DNA from: Leptodontidium sp. MPI-SDFR-AT-0119
Taxonomy: Eukaryota; Ascomycota; Leotiomycetes; Helotiales; Leptodontidiaceae
Direction of reading: 5' to 3'
NCBI GenBank assembly: GCA_020726505.1
Contig: JAHLEZ010000005.1
Location: forward strand, 496,001 to 560,000
DNA length: 64,000 nt
A program made the position numbers and the translations under genes. Shown piece by piece: positions 10,131 to 23,200 of this stretch. Each line of letters starts with the position of its first letter. Within the stretch, counting starts at the first letter, position 1. The notes under the pieces are model-generated. The model was not told the origin of the DNA, made no database searches, and saw only the letters and a program-made list of their open reading frames with translations.

Positions 10131-12502
10131 GTCTGACGCTGCTTAACAGAGTCTGCTAGATGGAATGGTCGGGAAAGCTTGCTTGGCGTTGGTATTAGAG
10201 AGACAGAGAGCATCGGTGGCGTATAGTTTTCTGGGAGATGAGTATACTTCTTCGCGGGCTAGTCAGATATGGTTCTAATAGAACTCATGGGTTGCGAGGA
10301 CTTTGCTGCTGCTGTTGTCATCGGGGTGAAATTCTCTGGTGTTGTTTGGACTGTAGGTATATCTGACAGCCAAGACTACGCCGCAGTTCCTAGCCATGTT
10401 GTAAAGATCCAGATCTACGATATTCCAAGTCTTTGAAGTTTACGAATGGGACGTGAGGACCGACGGCCTGTTATCCGGCTTTCTTCGATACCGAGTGCTT
10501 GAGAGAACCAGGACTGTATTCCCGGATCATTCTCTGTACCACAGCAACACCAAAATTGCCTTCTAGAATCCCCAAAACACATGCAGAAGACTTCAAGGAG
10601 CCTTTCCAAATCACAGAAAGTCAACAAACAATGACTCCTGCCCGTTCTACTCTCTTTGATGCGAAGAGCCGGTCCGTCTAGCAGCTTCCTAGCTTTGCTA
10701 GCATAAAGGATTTCTGCCATCAGTGGACATGAATCTAGGAAGATAAATAACGGGAATAATGGACGTTGAATGTTTGCAGAGCTGCTGGTTCGATCTTGAT
10801 GTGGGCTTTCACGTCCTCCTTGCTTGAAACTGCGAGCAGTATGCCATAATGCCTGGACAGACATCAAGAGATTCTGCGGCTAGCGATGAGAGCCTCACAT
10901 CATCCTCTCCCTTCATGATACTGGAAGACACACAGTTAACCACCCAAGCGCACGGTGAGATATCCGATCTACGCCAAGCCAAATACACAGTTGGCCTTTT
11001 ACTGGCCGTCTGATCCTCTCTCATTCGTCGTCTTTGCTGAATAGCATGAAATTGTTGACTATTTCAGCATACCGCTCAGCGCGGATTCAAGCAGGGAGAA
11101 AGTTTGCTGCTGAACATAAAACCTTCACGTCTTTATCCTGGTCCAATGTACGTAGGTAGTTGATCAGGACAACACAGTGCCAGACACCGCCCCTCCAGCC
11201 GTATTGTAGAGTTTTGGTAATTTCACTGCTGACCTCAGTATCTCATACTCTCGTCATTCTCCCCCGACTAATCGATATGATAGCTGACGAGCTCGTGGTA
11301 TATCCAGACTTCCAGCCCAGACCATTTAGGTAAAGTCTTCAAGATCCACGCTTGCCAAAGGAGGTTTATTCTCCCCTCGTCTGCCCTGAGTTAGGTGTTG
11401 ACATTGGATTAGGCTTGAACGTGACGAGACGCTAGTCTCTTTCAAATTGGCGGGGGGCCCTTGAGGTCGTAGCCAACCATATCGTTCACCTCCTCCACAA
11501 CCTCGAATTCTGACACAACAACGCAATTGATTTGTACCCCCTCACCCTTCACGACGCTTGAACATAGAATTACCCCTTCCAATCTCAGGTATGATATCAC
11601 CGTCCTTTCGCTGCTTCAATTCAATCGCGGTCACTGTTTTGGTTGTTTCTTTTCTTTTGCGATTTCCTCATTGTTTTCTTTCCGGGGACAAGATGAACGC
11701 GCCCCTCGCAGATTCAAAATTTCCCCCACAACACAATCATTCACCTTCGTTTCATTTCTCTGGTACGGTATGCGGTCGCTAGCGTGGTTGTTCATACTGT
11801 GCTTCAATCGCTTGCCCTGTCTTCGAAGACAAGGCGAGGAGTGTTTTCCCCACATTCAATTCCTCCTCCGCAACCCACAACACGATCACCTTCCTCTCCT
11901 CGCAAAAATACCACCTTCCTCTTCCGCAACACAATCACCCTTGTTGCTAGCAATTTGGCCAATCTGTTCCATCTCTGCTCCATCTGCTCAGCTTTTGCTC
12001 TCAGGATCTGCTATCCGCTGCAACACCGTCGCAGTCGACCCAATCGATCTGCAGAAACTCGAGGCACTGCAGTCCATACCCGCAAGTGCATGAGGGTCTC
12101 CGGAAGTACTCCAAGCCATACCAAATACCCAAGTTCCACGTTTTACGAGGCTGTTGGACTGGGAAAGCAAGGCTTTGAGCACGCTGAGGTACGTCGAGCC
12201 TTCCAGCACCAGCCTAGTTTCAGCGCGCAACGGCACAAATCGATCTCCACCCCTGCTGCTCCCCCCATAATTCCTCCCCCTTCTGATCCATTGTGATGCA
12301 ATATACTGGCTCAGAGAAGTCGGGCTGCAAGCCCACGCCAGGGAATTGGAGGTGGAGACCTTCCCTTTCTCCCCCGTCTCGGAAGCAGTCAAAACACCAC
12401 GTGACCAGGGTGTCCACTTCTCAATTTTGCATCCACAACGTCCGCAGAACATGGCTAACATATTCACTTCCAGAACGCATGATCGCACAAGAGCAAACAA
12501 AG
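10131..12502. other. Intergenic 2.4 kb, no supported gene
   Basis: Several open frames of 60-190 codons occur but none has family features, a convincing start or splice sites. The CT-rich segment 11550-12480 probably includes a long spliced leader of the next gene; a possible acceptor (TTCCAG) ends near 12472. Confidence 0.45.
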
Positions 12503-15073
12503 ATGCCCGCCAAGACGCCCACCAAGGACGGCCGTCCTGTCGACTCTCGACCATGCCCGCCAAGCTTTGACCCAAGAGAAGAAGGCGCCGCCACACCGAC
12601 CCCTAGCAAGAAGAAGAAATCTGTCGCATCCATCGTCAAGTCCAACAGTGCGAAGGTTGTTCCTGATAACGTGTCGAAACCCGCAAGTATGGCGCCCTTC
12701 AGACACAAGTGGATGAAGAAAGTCAATGCAAAAGGCATCCCGTTTGGAGAGATTGACATGACAGAGGATCCCGAGGCTAACACAAATGAAGATGGTAAAA
12801 AGACTCCAAAGAGTGCTGGGGGTGCTAAGGGTAAGGCGAAGACGGTTGAACTCTCTCCCGAGGTCCAAATCGACGGAGCCACTGTTGCTTCAACACTCGG
12901 AAACATGGATGCGGAGTTCAACCCAGTCACACCACGCAAGGAGGAGGGATATGATTCGGACGGAGAAATCGTAGACGCGAAGGGTTGTCGTGAAGAGGCC
13001 TACATGGATGCTGAAGGAAACATCGGTCAATTCGTTCCTCGTGCCATGAACACCATGGAGAAGGCTAGAAGAAAGCTCAAGACAGAGGAGGGTGTTACAG
13101 ATCCAAACGGTCGTCAGGTTGGTCGCAAGTTGGTTTTATGGCACCGTAAGTTTCCTTCCTCTGCCATTCGGCCACGTATTGTCGCAGTCTCTAACTGTCA
13201 AACCCAGGCCCAAGAATGATGGAGAAGCTCATCCTTCACGTGCAGTACGAATGCCACAAGCAAGGTCTCCAGATTCCATGGGACAGCATTGTTCATCGTC
13301 TGAACCCAGGTTCAAGCGGCCCAAGCGCTACTCAGATGTTGAACAAGCTCCGCGACGTTCTGATCACCGAAGGTCATATGATTCCTCCTGTTCTTGGAAA
13401 GGCCGGAAGCGCACAAGATCTGACCCTACGTGGATACACCCGCGACATGTCCTCGAATATCCCCACCGCTACTATGGCTGTTCGTTGGACTGACGATGTC
13501 ACCGACCGCAAGGAAAGCCTTGTAGTCCCTGGTCTGATCCGTGGTTCCGGCAAGTACCGTAAGGTACCCAAGAGCGAACTTGTCCCAGTCCCAAAGGTCG
13601 AGTTGAAGCCTGGTGAACGCCGTAATCGAAAGCCAGCTGAGGTCGATGCATGGAATGCCGAGCAGCGTGCAAATAAAGCGAGCGAGAAGAAGGCCAGAGC
13701 TGAAGAGAGAGCTGCTCGTGGTGGCTCAAGTCGCAGCTCTCGCGTCAAGAAGGAGTTCAAGGACGAGACCGATTCTGAGATCGACCCAGCAGAGCTTGAC
13801 TCAGATGACGACTACAACCCAGACTTGAAGAAGAAGAAGAAAAGCAGTAGCCGCCGCAAGAAGATCGTTGATAATTGGTCCAGCCCAAATCCATACACCA
13901 GTCCAACACCAAAGAGCCGAAAGAGATCTGCGAAGAAGGCCTTGAGTTACGATACCGAGGAGGAACAGGATACTCCAAAGTCCCTCGTCGTCAAATTTCG
14001 CCTTCCTTCAGGAGGATTGAAGAATTTCAAGTCAGGAGTCTCGGGCATGAAATCAAAGGACATCGAGTACTTTGAACCAGCTAGAATCTTGTTCCAGGAT
14101 GACCTGATGAAGGGTGTCTTGCAAGCCGAAGTTGCCGTAGGTGATGATCCTAAGAACGTATCCTACATGGGACCAGAGCTCCACGGCGAGGTACAAGACT
14201 TCATGCAAGCTGTTGCAGATGGTAAGGATCCTCGAATCAACGGACTGGGTTTTGGCGGCGATGGCGAGAAGATATTGGCGGCATGCGAGGAAAACTCTAC
14301 TGTTCTGCGACTGCTGAGCGATGACGATGCCGAGGCACTCCGAATCTACCAAGAGCGGATGATTGCCCAATCTGTCGGTGGTTCGCAACATGAGACTATG
14401 GACGTCGACAACGCTGATCAGAATGACGAGGTTGATCAGGGTGAGCATGATGTTGAGGCTTCCGACAATGAGGGTGAGGACGCATCGTACGATGATGATG
14501 ACCAAACTTATGGCCTTGACAATAGCCACCATCTCTCATCGTTCCACCAGTTGTCCTCCCAATCATTCTCCGTAAGTTGCTTTCCCAGTTCCATTGACCA
14601 ACTCCACTGACATTGGATATCAGGACGAGGCTCTCGAATCCAACGGTTTCGGTTCCCATGAGACCAGCTTTGATGACCAGCTCGATGGCGATTTCCAGAC
14701 AGGTGAATACTCTCAGGCCGACTTCGATGCTCCGGATAATGGCAACTACCAGAACGACTATGCTCAGATTGGCATGTTCCAGTCCTACGGTACTCCCAGC
14801 CAGAATAATGGTCAGTCCATGGACGTCAACCCTTTCTTGCACAGCCAGGGCGCCATCTTCGAAGATGTTCACGACCCCCTCCATAACAACTTCACCAATG
14901 GTTGGCAAGCTGAGCGCAGCGAGTCCCCAGCTCCATACACCCGTTACGCTAGCCGTTCATACGACTATGAGGGCAACAGCGAGAACACCGGCGCAGGAGA
15001 TGCTTTCATGGATAGTTCCGAGTTCGAGAATCCACGAGATGTCGAGGATGCTGATGGTTTCCACCACTTCTAA
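12503..15073 (+). CDS. Hypothetical nuclear/chromatin-associated protein
   Basis: Exons 12503-13145, 13208-14571 and 14624-15073 give 818 residues. The start at 12503 is preferred (AAAG context, MPAKTPTK), although an in-frame ATG at 12479 is possible. The N-terminus is basic and Ser/Pro-rich. A more ordered segment spans the first intron (about 165-320), including V-L-W-H then a helix with M-M-E-K-L-I-L-H-V-Q-Y-E. A Lys/Glu coiled segment and a basic K-K-K-K-K patch near residue 435 (likely nuclear signal) follow. The C-terminal third is acidic and rich in Asn/Asp/Ser. I do not recognise the family; nuclear location is inferred from composition. Confidence 0.8.
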
Positions 15074-18000
15074 ACTGGTCAAATTCGTCCAGGCAGGTGC
15101 GGCCTGCCGTATCAAAACCGCCTTCCCTTGACACTTTGTTTTGGGAATGACTTCTTCACTTCTTGCCTGTATTAACACAATTTTTCTGATCCTCGGATCC
15201 CTGGCTCCTTCCGCTCTCGATCTCGCGTCATAAAAACCTCCAGCTTCGACTTCGACTTCGTTTTCGATGCCGGATTGGCGCATTTTTGATCGGCGATGTG
15301 GTGGACCTTGCATACTTCTTCACTTCTTCAATACCCCTTGTTTTCAACAACGATTTCATGAATGACGAGAGATGTTCTTCTTAATCTTCTTCTTCCTCAA
15401 TGGAAGATTCATTGCAATTATGAGTTGCGGCTGTGGCGTCTTTGCGATTTGATTTTCTTCATCAATGATTCTCCCCTCCTTTCCCAATTGATGTCCGCCG
15501 GGATGTGGCGCGGAATTCAGGTTGTTTCCTCAGCGAGTATACAAGGATGGTGGGACTTCGGTGGTCTAGTATCGCAAAGAGACCTGGGCTTGTCCTCGGT
15601 GATGCTTCGTTGGTGGTTCTGGATTGCCGTGGTCTCGGTCTTTGTGGGTGACTGCACTTTAGTGTCAGTCTGATGGACAGATGTTTATTTGTAAGATTAG
15701 AAATGCGAAAGTACTTGAAAAAAAAAGGTTGGTCCCAGCTAAGTGCAACGTGACAAATGCTTGTGAGGATCTCGGAGTCTTCCATAAGCTCGGAGTTTAG
15801 GCCCATTCAGCGCGGTGTCCTAGAAATCCTAGGGGGATCCTGAAGTCGGCTAGCCAAGGTAGGTAGGAATAGATTACTCCAGAGGGAAGCACTTCATTGC
15901 CTGCCCAATAGAAACTTAAAGCAAGCAAAGAACACGCGCTGAGATGGCATCAAAAATAAAGCCGGTCTTGAGAACACTGGGATGAACCCCAAAACTCGTT
16001 TGAAACAACTGTAAGCCAGCCATTGAGAGCTTGTGAGGATCCACATCAAAAGCACAGCATCATTCTTAGACAATAATTCAACCACGTAGAAATTTCTCCA
16101 TCCTGAACTTGAGTTTTCCTTCAAAAAGGTACACACAACAACTACTAACTTGCAAAAACGAACACGAAAAGAATCACATCTCATTCCAGCGTTCCATGAC
16201 CTAAATCGGATCAGTTTGAAGAACTTGAACAGCCAAAATTCACGTAGGACACTACAACCGCCAGAAATAAACTTGCGCGCGAAAGGAGAAAGAATAAATA
16301 TCAATTGCGCAACAGATATTAAGACAACAGAATGTAGTGTCTCAAATCTGGAGTTCATCCATACACGCGAAATAGTTCCTTGAGCCGCTGAATGTACGCA
16401 GCGAGGCGACTTGCTCGGACGGTTTCATCTTCAGGGCCGCGACGCCCTCACTTGTTCAGCGCATTGCTGGTCAGAAAAGTAGAAAGAGATGCAAAAGCAA
16501 GAAAACGCACGAAATTCCACGATCATATAGACAAAATACAACGGTAAAACTTAAGGTACATTCTCTTCGAACGTGGTTCGGTAGGACATTCCATTCAGAT
16601 ATGTCTTTCAGGCTTTACCCTCGGCAATCCTCATTCTCACTTTTGGTTTATTTCTGCCCCGAAAAAGAGGACTTTGAAGCTGAGGACGTAGCATCGAAGC
16701 GAGTATGGAAGCGAGGTAATCATAAAAGACGCGGAAGCAGGAACCGGTACCTTAAATGTATACGAGCAACAGGGGTTTCCAAGACTTGAAAGCTTTCGCT
16801 AGAATTAATATAAAACCAAACAATTGGGCAGAAGAAACCCGCAAAATCAAAGTATATACTAACGAACCGTCGACGAGCATGCTAAACCTGAACAAAGAGA
16901 TAACATACATACCAAGAGTTGAATATTGTGGTGTTTAATCGCTTCCCAGGGCGAGTCCTCTTGAAGTTCGATAGTTGAGCCGAAGTAGAGAAGGTTGCTG
17001 AAGCGGCTCGAGCCGCTCAAATATGACCTTCCTTCAACTTGCTCTTTTCTCTTATCCCAAAAAAGGCAACGTGGATCAGCGGGTGTGAAGACTGAGAATT
17101 GATTTCCTCAAGTGTTGCATTTGGAGCCCGGTATCCAAAGAATGATCGAGGTGTCCGTGGCAAAGAAGTCCGGATCGAAAGTGGCTGCATCATAGATCAT
17201 GAGAGATAGCTGATTCTGCCGCTCTCAACTCTCTTTTCGTCATGAATATTAGAGCTCCAGCTCCAGTAACGCAGAAGAATTCCCAGATTTAAATCGACGT
17301 GGTCTTGTGGAGATTCGCTTCCGGCTTGTGCCAATGTCGCTAACCCCTCACTTTGCCATGCTTACAATGCCATTCTTCCAGCAATAACACCTACCAAGAC
17401 TGAAACTCATATGGAGGTCTCGCTAGTGGGTCCGCGATGGCATTGCGTGCCAGTGTTGGCTCAATCCAAATCTTCACCTCGGTTGATTGGAGGTGAGACC
17501 TTTTGACTTGACTTGACCAAATCCATGTCGAGGACAGTGCATCTATTTTTCCGTAGATTCCAGTCTTAGTAGTCGATACTTGAATGGCATGATTATGTCG
17601 GGGTTTCGGGTGTCTTATCCATAAGGTGTAGGAACTTGGATTCGAGGTCAGATTCGGAAATTGGAGTTAAACTATTCAGCAGTATCGAAACTGCGAAGTC
17701 GAATCTTGAATCTAAGTCGACTAAGACCGAGCTCGTTGCATAGTTGAGATGTATAGGCGTATGGGCGTATTTGAGGACCAGCCTGGCCCTTCCGGGTTGG
17801 TTTCCGTAAGCACATGGGTTGGGGCTCATATGAGCACTTGAAGCGCGCGTTAGGAGGCTGTAGGAAATTGTGCCTCGACTCTTACGGCTGTCTGAGAAGT
17901 TATGTATCAGTGCATTTTCTGGAATATGTAGAAGAATAGCCGGGTCACTCACGTGGAACAATACTAGCGGCAGTTTTCTGACGAGACATTGATTATACAA

Positions 18001-18479
18001 CATATTCAGGTGAGCCCATCAAGATGAAGTGAGCATCTATCGGTAAGAAGTTCGGGATTGCAAGAAAGACTTCAACATTAGACAGTGACAAAATATTCAA
18101 AGCACGAAGGGTGAAGATGCAGTGATGTCGTATCAACAAAGCAGTTAAGAAGTGATAATAAAGCAATCTCGATAAGAACTTCATGGATACTGTCAAGAAT
18201 TTTGGCGCTGCAGCAAGATATTTGAATAGCAACAGCAATTACTCGATATTCTACTTTGCTGGTGCTTACTGAGAGCAAAGCTTGACAAATTAGTAGTAAA
18301 GATGAGGATTTTCGGGATATTTGAGATTCGCGAGTTGCAGTTCACTAAAACAACAAGACGAGAGCCCACCGAAGCGGCAGAGAATTGGACGACTGCATTG
18401 ACATCTGCAAAAGGGGACAAATTCAAAGTATTGCATTGATATAACATAAACACTGGTGCGACAAGAAATGCAGAGAAGT
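15074..18479. other. Gene-poor region
   Basis: 3' UTR of the preceding gene, then about 3 kb without a supported gene. Frames here are short and interrupted. It forms the left part of an 8.4 kb gene-poor block that ends at HSP60. Confidence 0.45.
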
Positions 18480-18661
18480 CAGTGCTACAGGTTGTTGTTA
18501 TCTTGGAAGATACTGCTGTAGGTGTTGAGAAGCGGGTGTCGTTGAAGAATCTCTGGTGGAAGATCTTCTGCAGGAGTTGCCATGTGCAGATTAGTTTTGA
18601 GGCGACGAGGGAGACGGATGATTCGCGGATTTACCATAGTTGGTACACCAGGCTTTAGATC

Positions 18662-18682
18662 TATGTCCTCTATTGGTTCTGG
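18662..18682 (-). repeat. 21-nt dispersed repeat, copy 1
   Basis: First of four copies of a 21-nt block (TATGTCCTC...TTGGTTCTGG on the plus strand); differs from copy 4 at one position. Confidence 0.65.
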
Positions 18683-19253
18683 AATGATACAGTATGGCAT
18701 TAGGCCGGGAGTTTATCGGTTGAGTAGAGCCATCGCAGACCTGCCATGAGGTCATTGATCTTTCCAGGGGATCGAATCTAGGAGGGTGATGGAATCAGCT
18801 TCAGAGTGAAAGACGCGTGGTGTGAAGGGTCTCGAACTGGAACCGATGACCTTGGAATTTCTGCTGGTTGAGAACAGCGGGGATGTCGGAAAGGGCATCG
18901 CGGAGGGTGGCACTGATATCCTGGGCACTCCACTGACGGGTGCAGGCGGAGTCAATGATTTCCGTACAGAAGCCCCAGCATTTCTCCCGCGATTGAATTA
19001 ATCTATCGATCGTTGCAACAACTTCATCCTTCTAAGCGTGTGGTGGTTGTTAACCTCATTGCCGGCCTCGTGTTGATGATCGTGGTAAGTTTAGACTCCT
19101 TGCGCTTGTTCTTGTCTGAGTTCGCAAGGGAATACGCAGCGGAATACTAGATAGCAATAGGACCTCTCAAGTGTAGAGAATGATAGACTAGTCCCCACTC
19201 CAGTTTCTGGCTGGGTCTTGGAGGGACCAGCCACCCCCGAAAGGTTCTAAGTC

Positions 19254-19274
19254 TATGTCCTCCGTTGGTTCTGG
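19254..19274 (-). repeat. 21-nt dispersed repeat, copy 2
   Basis: Second copy, 592 bp after copy 1. Differs from copy 4 at one position, a T/C transition. Confidence 0.65.
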
Positions 19275-19708
19275 CATCATGGCCAAAATTGTCGTACCTT
19301 AATTCTATGAGCCTCGTGAAGAATGACACGGTGGAATTGAATCTTTTACATCACACTTATGACAGTGGAGTTGCGGCTTGATTTTGGACGCTGGTGGACG
19401 CTGGGGCCTAGAGATGGCGTCTCAGATGGCGGCACCGATGTTTTGAGCAGTCCATTGATCAGTTGGCGCCTGCGCTTGAAGCCCCTTCTCCTGCTTTCTG
19501 TACATTGATTCAAGAATGTTGTACGGGATGAGGATAACATTTAATCAACAAACTTCGTAGGTAATGCGTTTGACGATTGACCTCGGAGCCGGTGCCGAGA
19601 CAGACGATGGTCTTCGGTGTGCTCACTATGTAGTCGTTCATCTCTTGTTGCCACTGCATGATCGCAGCAGGTGAGATCAAGATGAGAAGATCCAGTCGAT
19701 CTCTCGGG

Positions 19709-19729
19709 TATGTCCTCTTTTGGTTCTGG
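19709..19729 (-). repeat. 21-nt dispersed repeat, copy 3
   Basis: Third copy, 455 bp after copy 2, one difference from copy 4. It overlaps the SNF2-like stretch in a different frame. Confidence 0.65.
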
Positions 19730-20000
19730 CAAGAGGATGACGGAGCCGATGATTTTGAATTTGTGTCGATTATCTTAATGCGTTGCAATTGTTGTCCTCC
19801 TCATATTTGTCGAGAGGTAGACCTGCACTCTCGTATGTTGTCACACGGATTTGGAATTACGCAATGTATATATTTTGGTCCTTCCTGCAGTCTGGCTCCT
19901 CGTGCTGAATTGTTGCCTGTGAACTGATGAAAGATCATGCCTCCAACGAAGTGGTCCAAGTTATCTTCAGCACCACATAGCCTGGACGCCGCCGCAACAC

Positions 20001-20024
20001 AATATCCAAGAAACTCCTTGACAT
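20001..20024. repeat. 24-bp direct repeat, copy 1
   Basis: Perfect 24-bp match (starts AATATCCAAG, ends CTTGACAT) to 20150-20173, start-to-start spacing 149 bp. Marks an internal duplication in the decayed region. Confidence 0.75.
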
Positions 20025-20149
20025 GGGAGTTTATTCTTTGCTTCACGCCGTTTGCATGAGGAAAGGACGACCTCCATGTGGCTGCTGCCCTTCTTCTTCA
20101 AGTTCGGATTGTAGTCTTCTTCCGAGTCGGGAAGGCGGCACGGCAGGAG

Positions 20150-20173
20150 AATATCCAAGAAACTCCTTGACAT
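20150..20173. repeat. 24-bp direct repeat, copy 2
   Basis: Perfect copy of 20001-20024. Confidence 0.75.
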
Positions 20174-20193
20174 ATGTCCTCTGTTGGTTCTGG
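20173..20193 (-). repeat. 21-nt dispersed repeat, copy 4
   Basis: Fourth copy, 464 bp after copy 3. It abuts the second copy of the 24-bp direct repeat that ends at 20173. Confidence 0.65.
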
Positions 20194-20260
20194 CATCGTT
20201 GTCCAAGTTCGACTTGTAGACGTAAGGATTTTGAAGTCCTATGGACAGATCTTTGAACAT

Positions 20261-23200
20261 GAGCAGGAGCTGCTTGCTTGGATTATCTTTCTCGTTGGGG
20301 TGATCTTCGAAAATCGAGCTGTAGGATCACCGAGTTGGTCTCCATCAGCGAGTGCAACTTGCAGGTTGAAGGTCATGTCGAGCAAATACTTCATCCAACC
20401 AGCTCAAATGGGGCTGTAAAGATGAAAATGTGGGTATGTGAGCGACGGAACTCGGTCTGCGGTCTTGTGCATCGCGAGGTCAAGCCAACGTATTCTGAGA
20501 ATGGCAAGCTGCCAATTGCAGCACGGTAATCTCGTGGGATGTGGGTGTGAGTCGTGACGCACTCAGAAGATAGTTGTTCGGTGGCGTATTCGTGAGAGGG
20601 AGAGGTATGCATAGAAATCTAGGAAAATAAACGCTGTAGTTCTGTCGGTATATGTAGATTTGTCTTTCAGAATTGCCGTTTGTGACGATGTCGGCTGTTT
20701 GATGGTATTCGATTTGAGAATGCTGGAAAGGCTACTTACAGCTGTCAATCCGCTGATTCTGCTGAAGTGATGGGAGTGAGAAGATACTGGGAAGCCCTAG
20801 GTCGAGTGAGTCGCAGTGGATAGGAAGTATTCAACGACATTCGGGCCACACTTGCTTCGTTGTATCTGCGCAGGTTGGAATCTATGGCTGAATGTTCAGG
20901 GGTAGATCGGCGCACATAGGACCACATCGCTCGTTCCACGTAGCATGAGCCGTTATATTGTAGGTTCTAGATTCGGGGATTCGAGCTTCCGTGTGGAGCT
21001 TTTATTGTTGATTCTGTTTGTCGGTGTATTTTGTGAAGTATCGCGGTCATTGATTAAGGCCCAGCAATCAAGACTCGACAGCGGTCAATAAGTAAGCACA
21101 ACTAGGAGCAAGCATGGCTCAGTTCAGAGTATACAAGCAGAGGGGCGGTTACCAAGTCGTAAGAGAAGGGATGGCAGAGGATCTAGAGTTGACCGAGGGG
21201 CTGGCTCGACCTTGCCGTCGACGATGGTGAGCAGGGCAGGACTCGATGCAAACGCAAAACCAGGCGACCGACGAGATTACTTAATCTCCACCGAATGGCT
21301 TCAAAGTATGAGGATGTATGTGTGGCTTTCCCTGTCCGTTGGCGAGTTTCATCTTGTAGAGGCCGGTGAAATAAGCGTTTTTGTATGCTGTAAACACCAA
21401 AAGTTAGCGTTCAGCTACAACAATGAAGGAAAAGGGTCAGTTACAAGGAAAAGGGTCAGTTACCTTCCACTTGACATCTCCGGGCGCTCAGTTCAGTGTC
21501 CTGGGTGGCGCCTAGGAGTGATATGATCAGCTAGAGCTCTGCTGTTGTTAAAATTGTGCGGGAGTTCGACGCTGTAAAGCCTGCCTTCGGGCGCGAACGG
21601 CCACCAAGGCGGAAATAGGACGTACCGTAGGTCAATTTGAGCAATAGGGGGACTTCTAGAAGTAGTAGAGAGATGATCTGAAGGTCTAGAAGTCAGCAAT
21701 ATCGTGGGAACGACTCAAATTGATAGGTTCAGGATTGAATTGTGGCTCTGGGAGGCGAGGACGCGAAGGGGGGCTAAGATTTGATCAAGGGGGGTAGGAG
21801 AGCATACCGAACGAGTAATCAGTGAGAAGATATCAATAACAGAGGCAGGCACAGAGGCAGGCGCATTTCTGTTGATTTGAGAGTCTCTGTGAAGGTGGGT
21901 TGGACTGTTAGTGATGATTTTGTGAAGGGTCGGTGTTAGAGGGCTTTCGCGAGGCAGACTAGAAAAGTGAGAGGATAAGCAGAGCTAGCCCACCGAATAC
22001 GATGGAAGAACTATGTTCCACCTATTTTCGAACAATATACAAACTTTTTACATGTCTCCATGGCTATGGGTAGGATGTACTTTGAAGTTTTGGTGGATTG
22101 GATACCGGGCCATTTCATTGTCCACGTTGTCTATTCGGATAACATTGCCTCTCTCTGAGACTGGAGAAGTGATGCTCAGCATTATAATTGTGCACTAAGA
22201 GTCCAGGGGAACCAACTAGTAGAATAGGACATACTTTAAGGAATTGTCAATTGTTTAGGCAGTAACCATAAATGGTGTGAAGTATTAGATGAAGAGATTA
22301 GTATGAGGCTTTCTTGGTGCATGTTGACACTTCGAAGGAGGGTACAGGACTTTAGCAGAAATTTGCATAACCATCAAGTCAAAGAAACGCAATGATTGAA
22401 AGGTAGAGGTGGTGCTGTACGTGCTTACACTTAAGAACTTGCTAGGATCCATGTAAGAAGCTTAGAAAAGTCATGGGTCACAGTTCTGAGCGTCCTCTGA
22501 AAAGCGCATATTTCTACTCGCGCTGCTTGCGACAGGAGAATAACAAGATCAAAATTTGTGCTAACTTGTAAAACACATCTTGTGGACAAAGGAGCTTACG
22601 GTTTTACCACACGCAGCGACGTGTTGTGCAAAGCATAGGTAGTTTCAAATGACATGCTAGCAGCTAACAATTCATGAACGGTGTTACTCACAGGCTCTCA
22701 TCACACTAACCCCGCCAAAGGCTTTCCAAGCATGACATCCCATTTTCCTAGCCTTAACAAAATTAACCCTCAAGGCATTGCATCACTAACGAAAGTCATA
22801 GTCTGAACAGTCACGTGTTCAAAATGTTTGGGTGTGTCTGTCCAGAGCCAGAGCCAGTGCCAGTGCCAATGGAAGGCGATTGTCCCTGAACCTAATTAAA
22901 GTCGTGGTCGAAAGTAGTCAAAGGTCTCTTACATAATTTCAAAGCCCGGCTTTCAAACCAAAATGGACATTAAGAAACTTCCACTAACTCTCAAAGCTTG
23001 AAGTATAACAGGAGAGCCTCGAATGCTACATTGCGTTGAAGCTTTGGTACGTACAATTTTGTGATGAGTTGTATCCGGCTGGACCTTTCTGCTAAGATGC
23101 GCTGAGCTGACTGTACTAATTGACACTGGGCTTGAGACAAGAAAGTATAATGACGTTTTAAAACCAGTGCAATAACATTTGAAAGCAGTGTATTTGACTT

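Larger units (their letters stand above)
18480..20260 (-). pseudogene. Decayed, internally repeated gene remnant
   Basis: On the minus strand, short open stretches recur in degraded copies. Two copies of a 32-nt block (18906-18937 and 19428-19459) differ at 9 positions, 8 of them transitions, and read Q-W-S-A-Q-D-I and Q-W-T-A-Q-N-I. Four copies of a 21-nt block encode P-E-P-x-E-D-I in one frame. One stretch (about 19620-19690, minus) reads L-I-L-I-S-P-A-A-I-M-Q-W-Q-Q-E-M, which resembles the SNF2-helicase pattern with Q-W-x-x-E. Stops and frame breaks interrupt everything. It looks like a fragmented gene or repeat array worn down by point mutation. The SNF2 link is tentative. Confidence 0.4.

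Noticed and set aside
11527..12093. Plus-strand frame of 188 codons upstream of the 818-residue gene
   Set aside because: Ser/Phe/Leu-rich translation of CT-rich leader DNA with no domain; overlaps equally long frames on both strands.
13374..13760. Minus-strand frame inside the 818-residue gene
   Set aside because: Antisense shadow of a well-supported exon.
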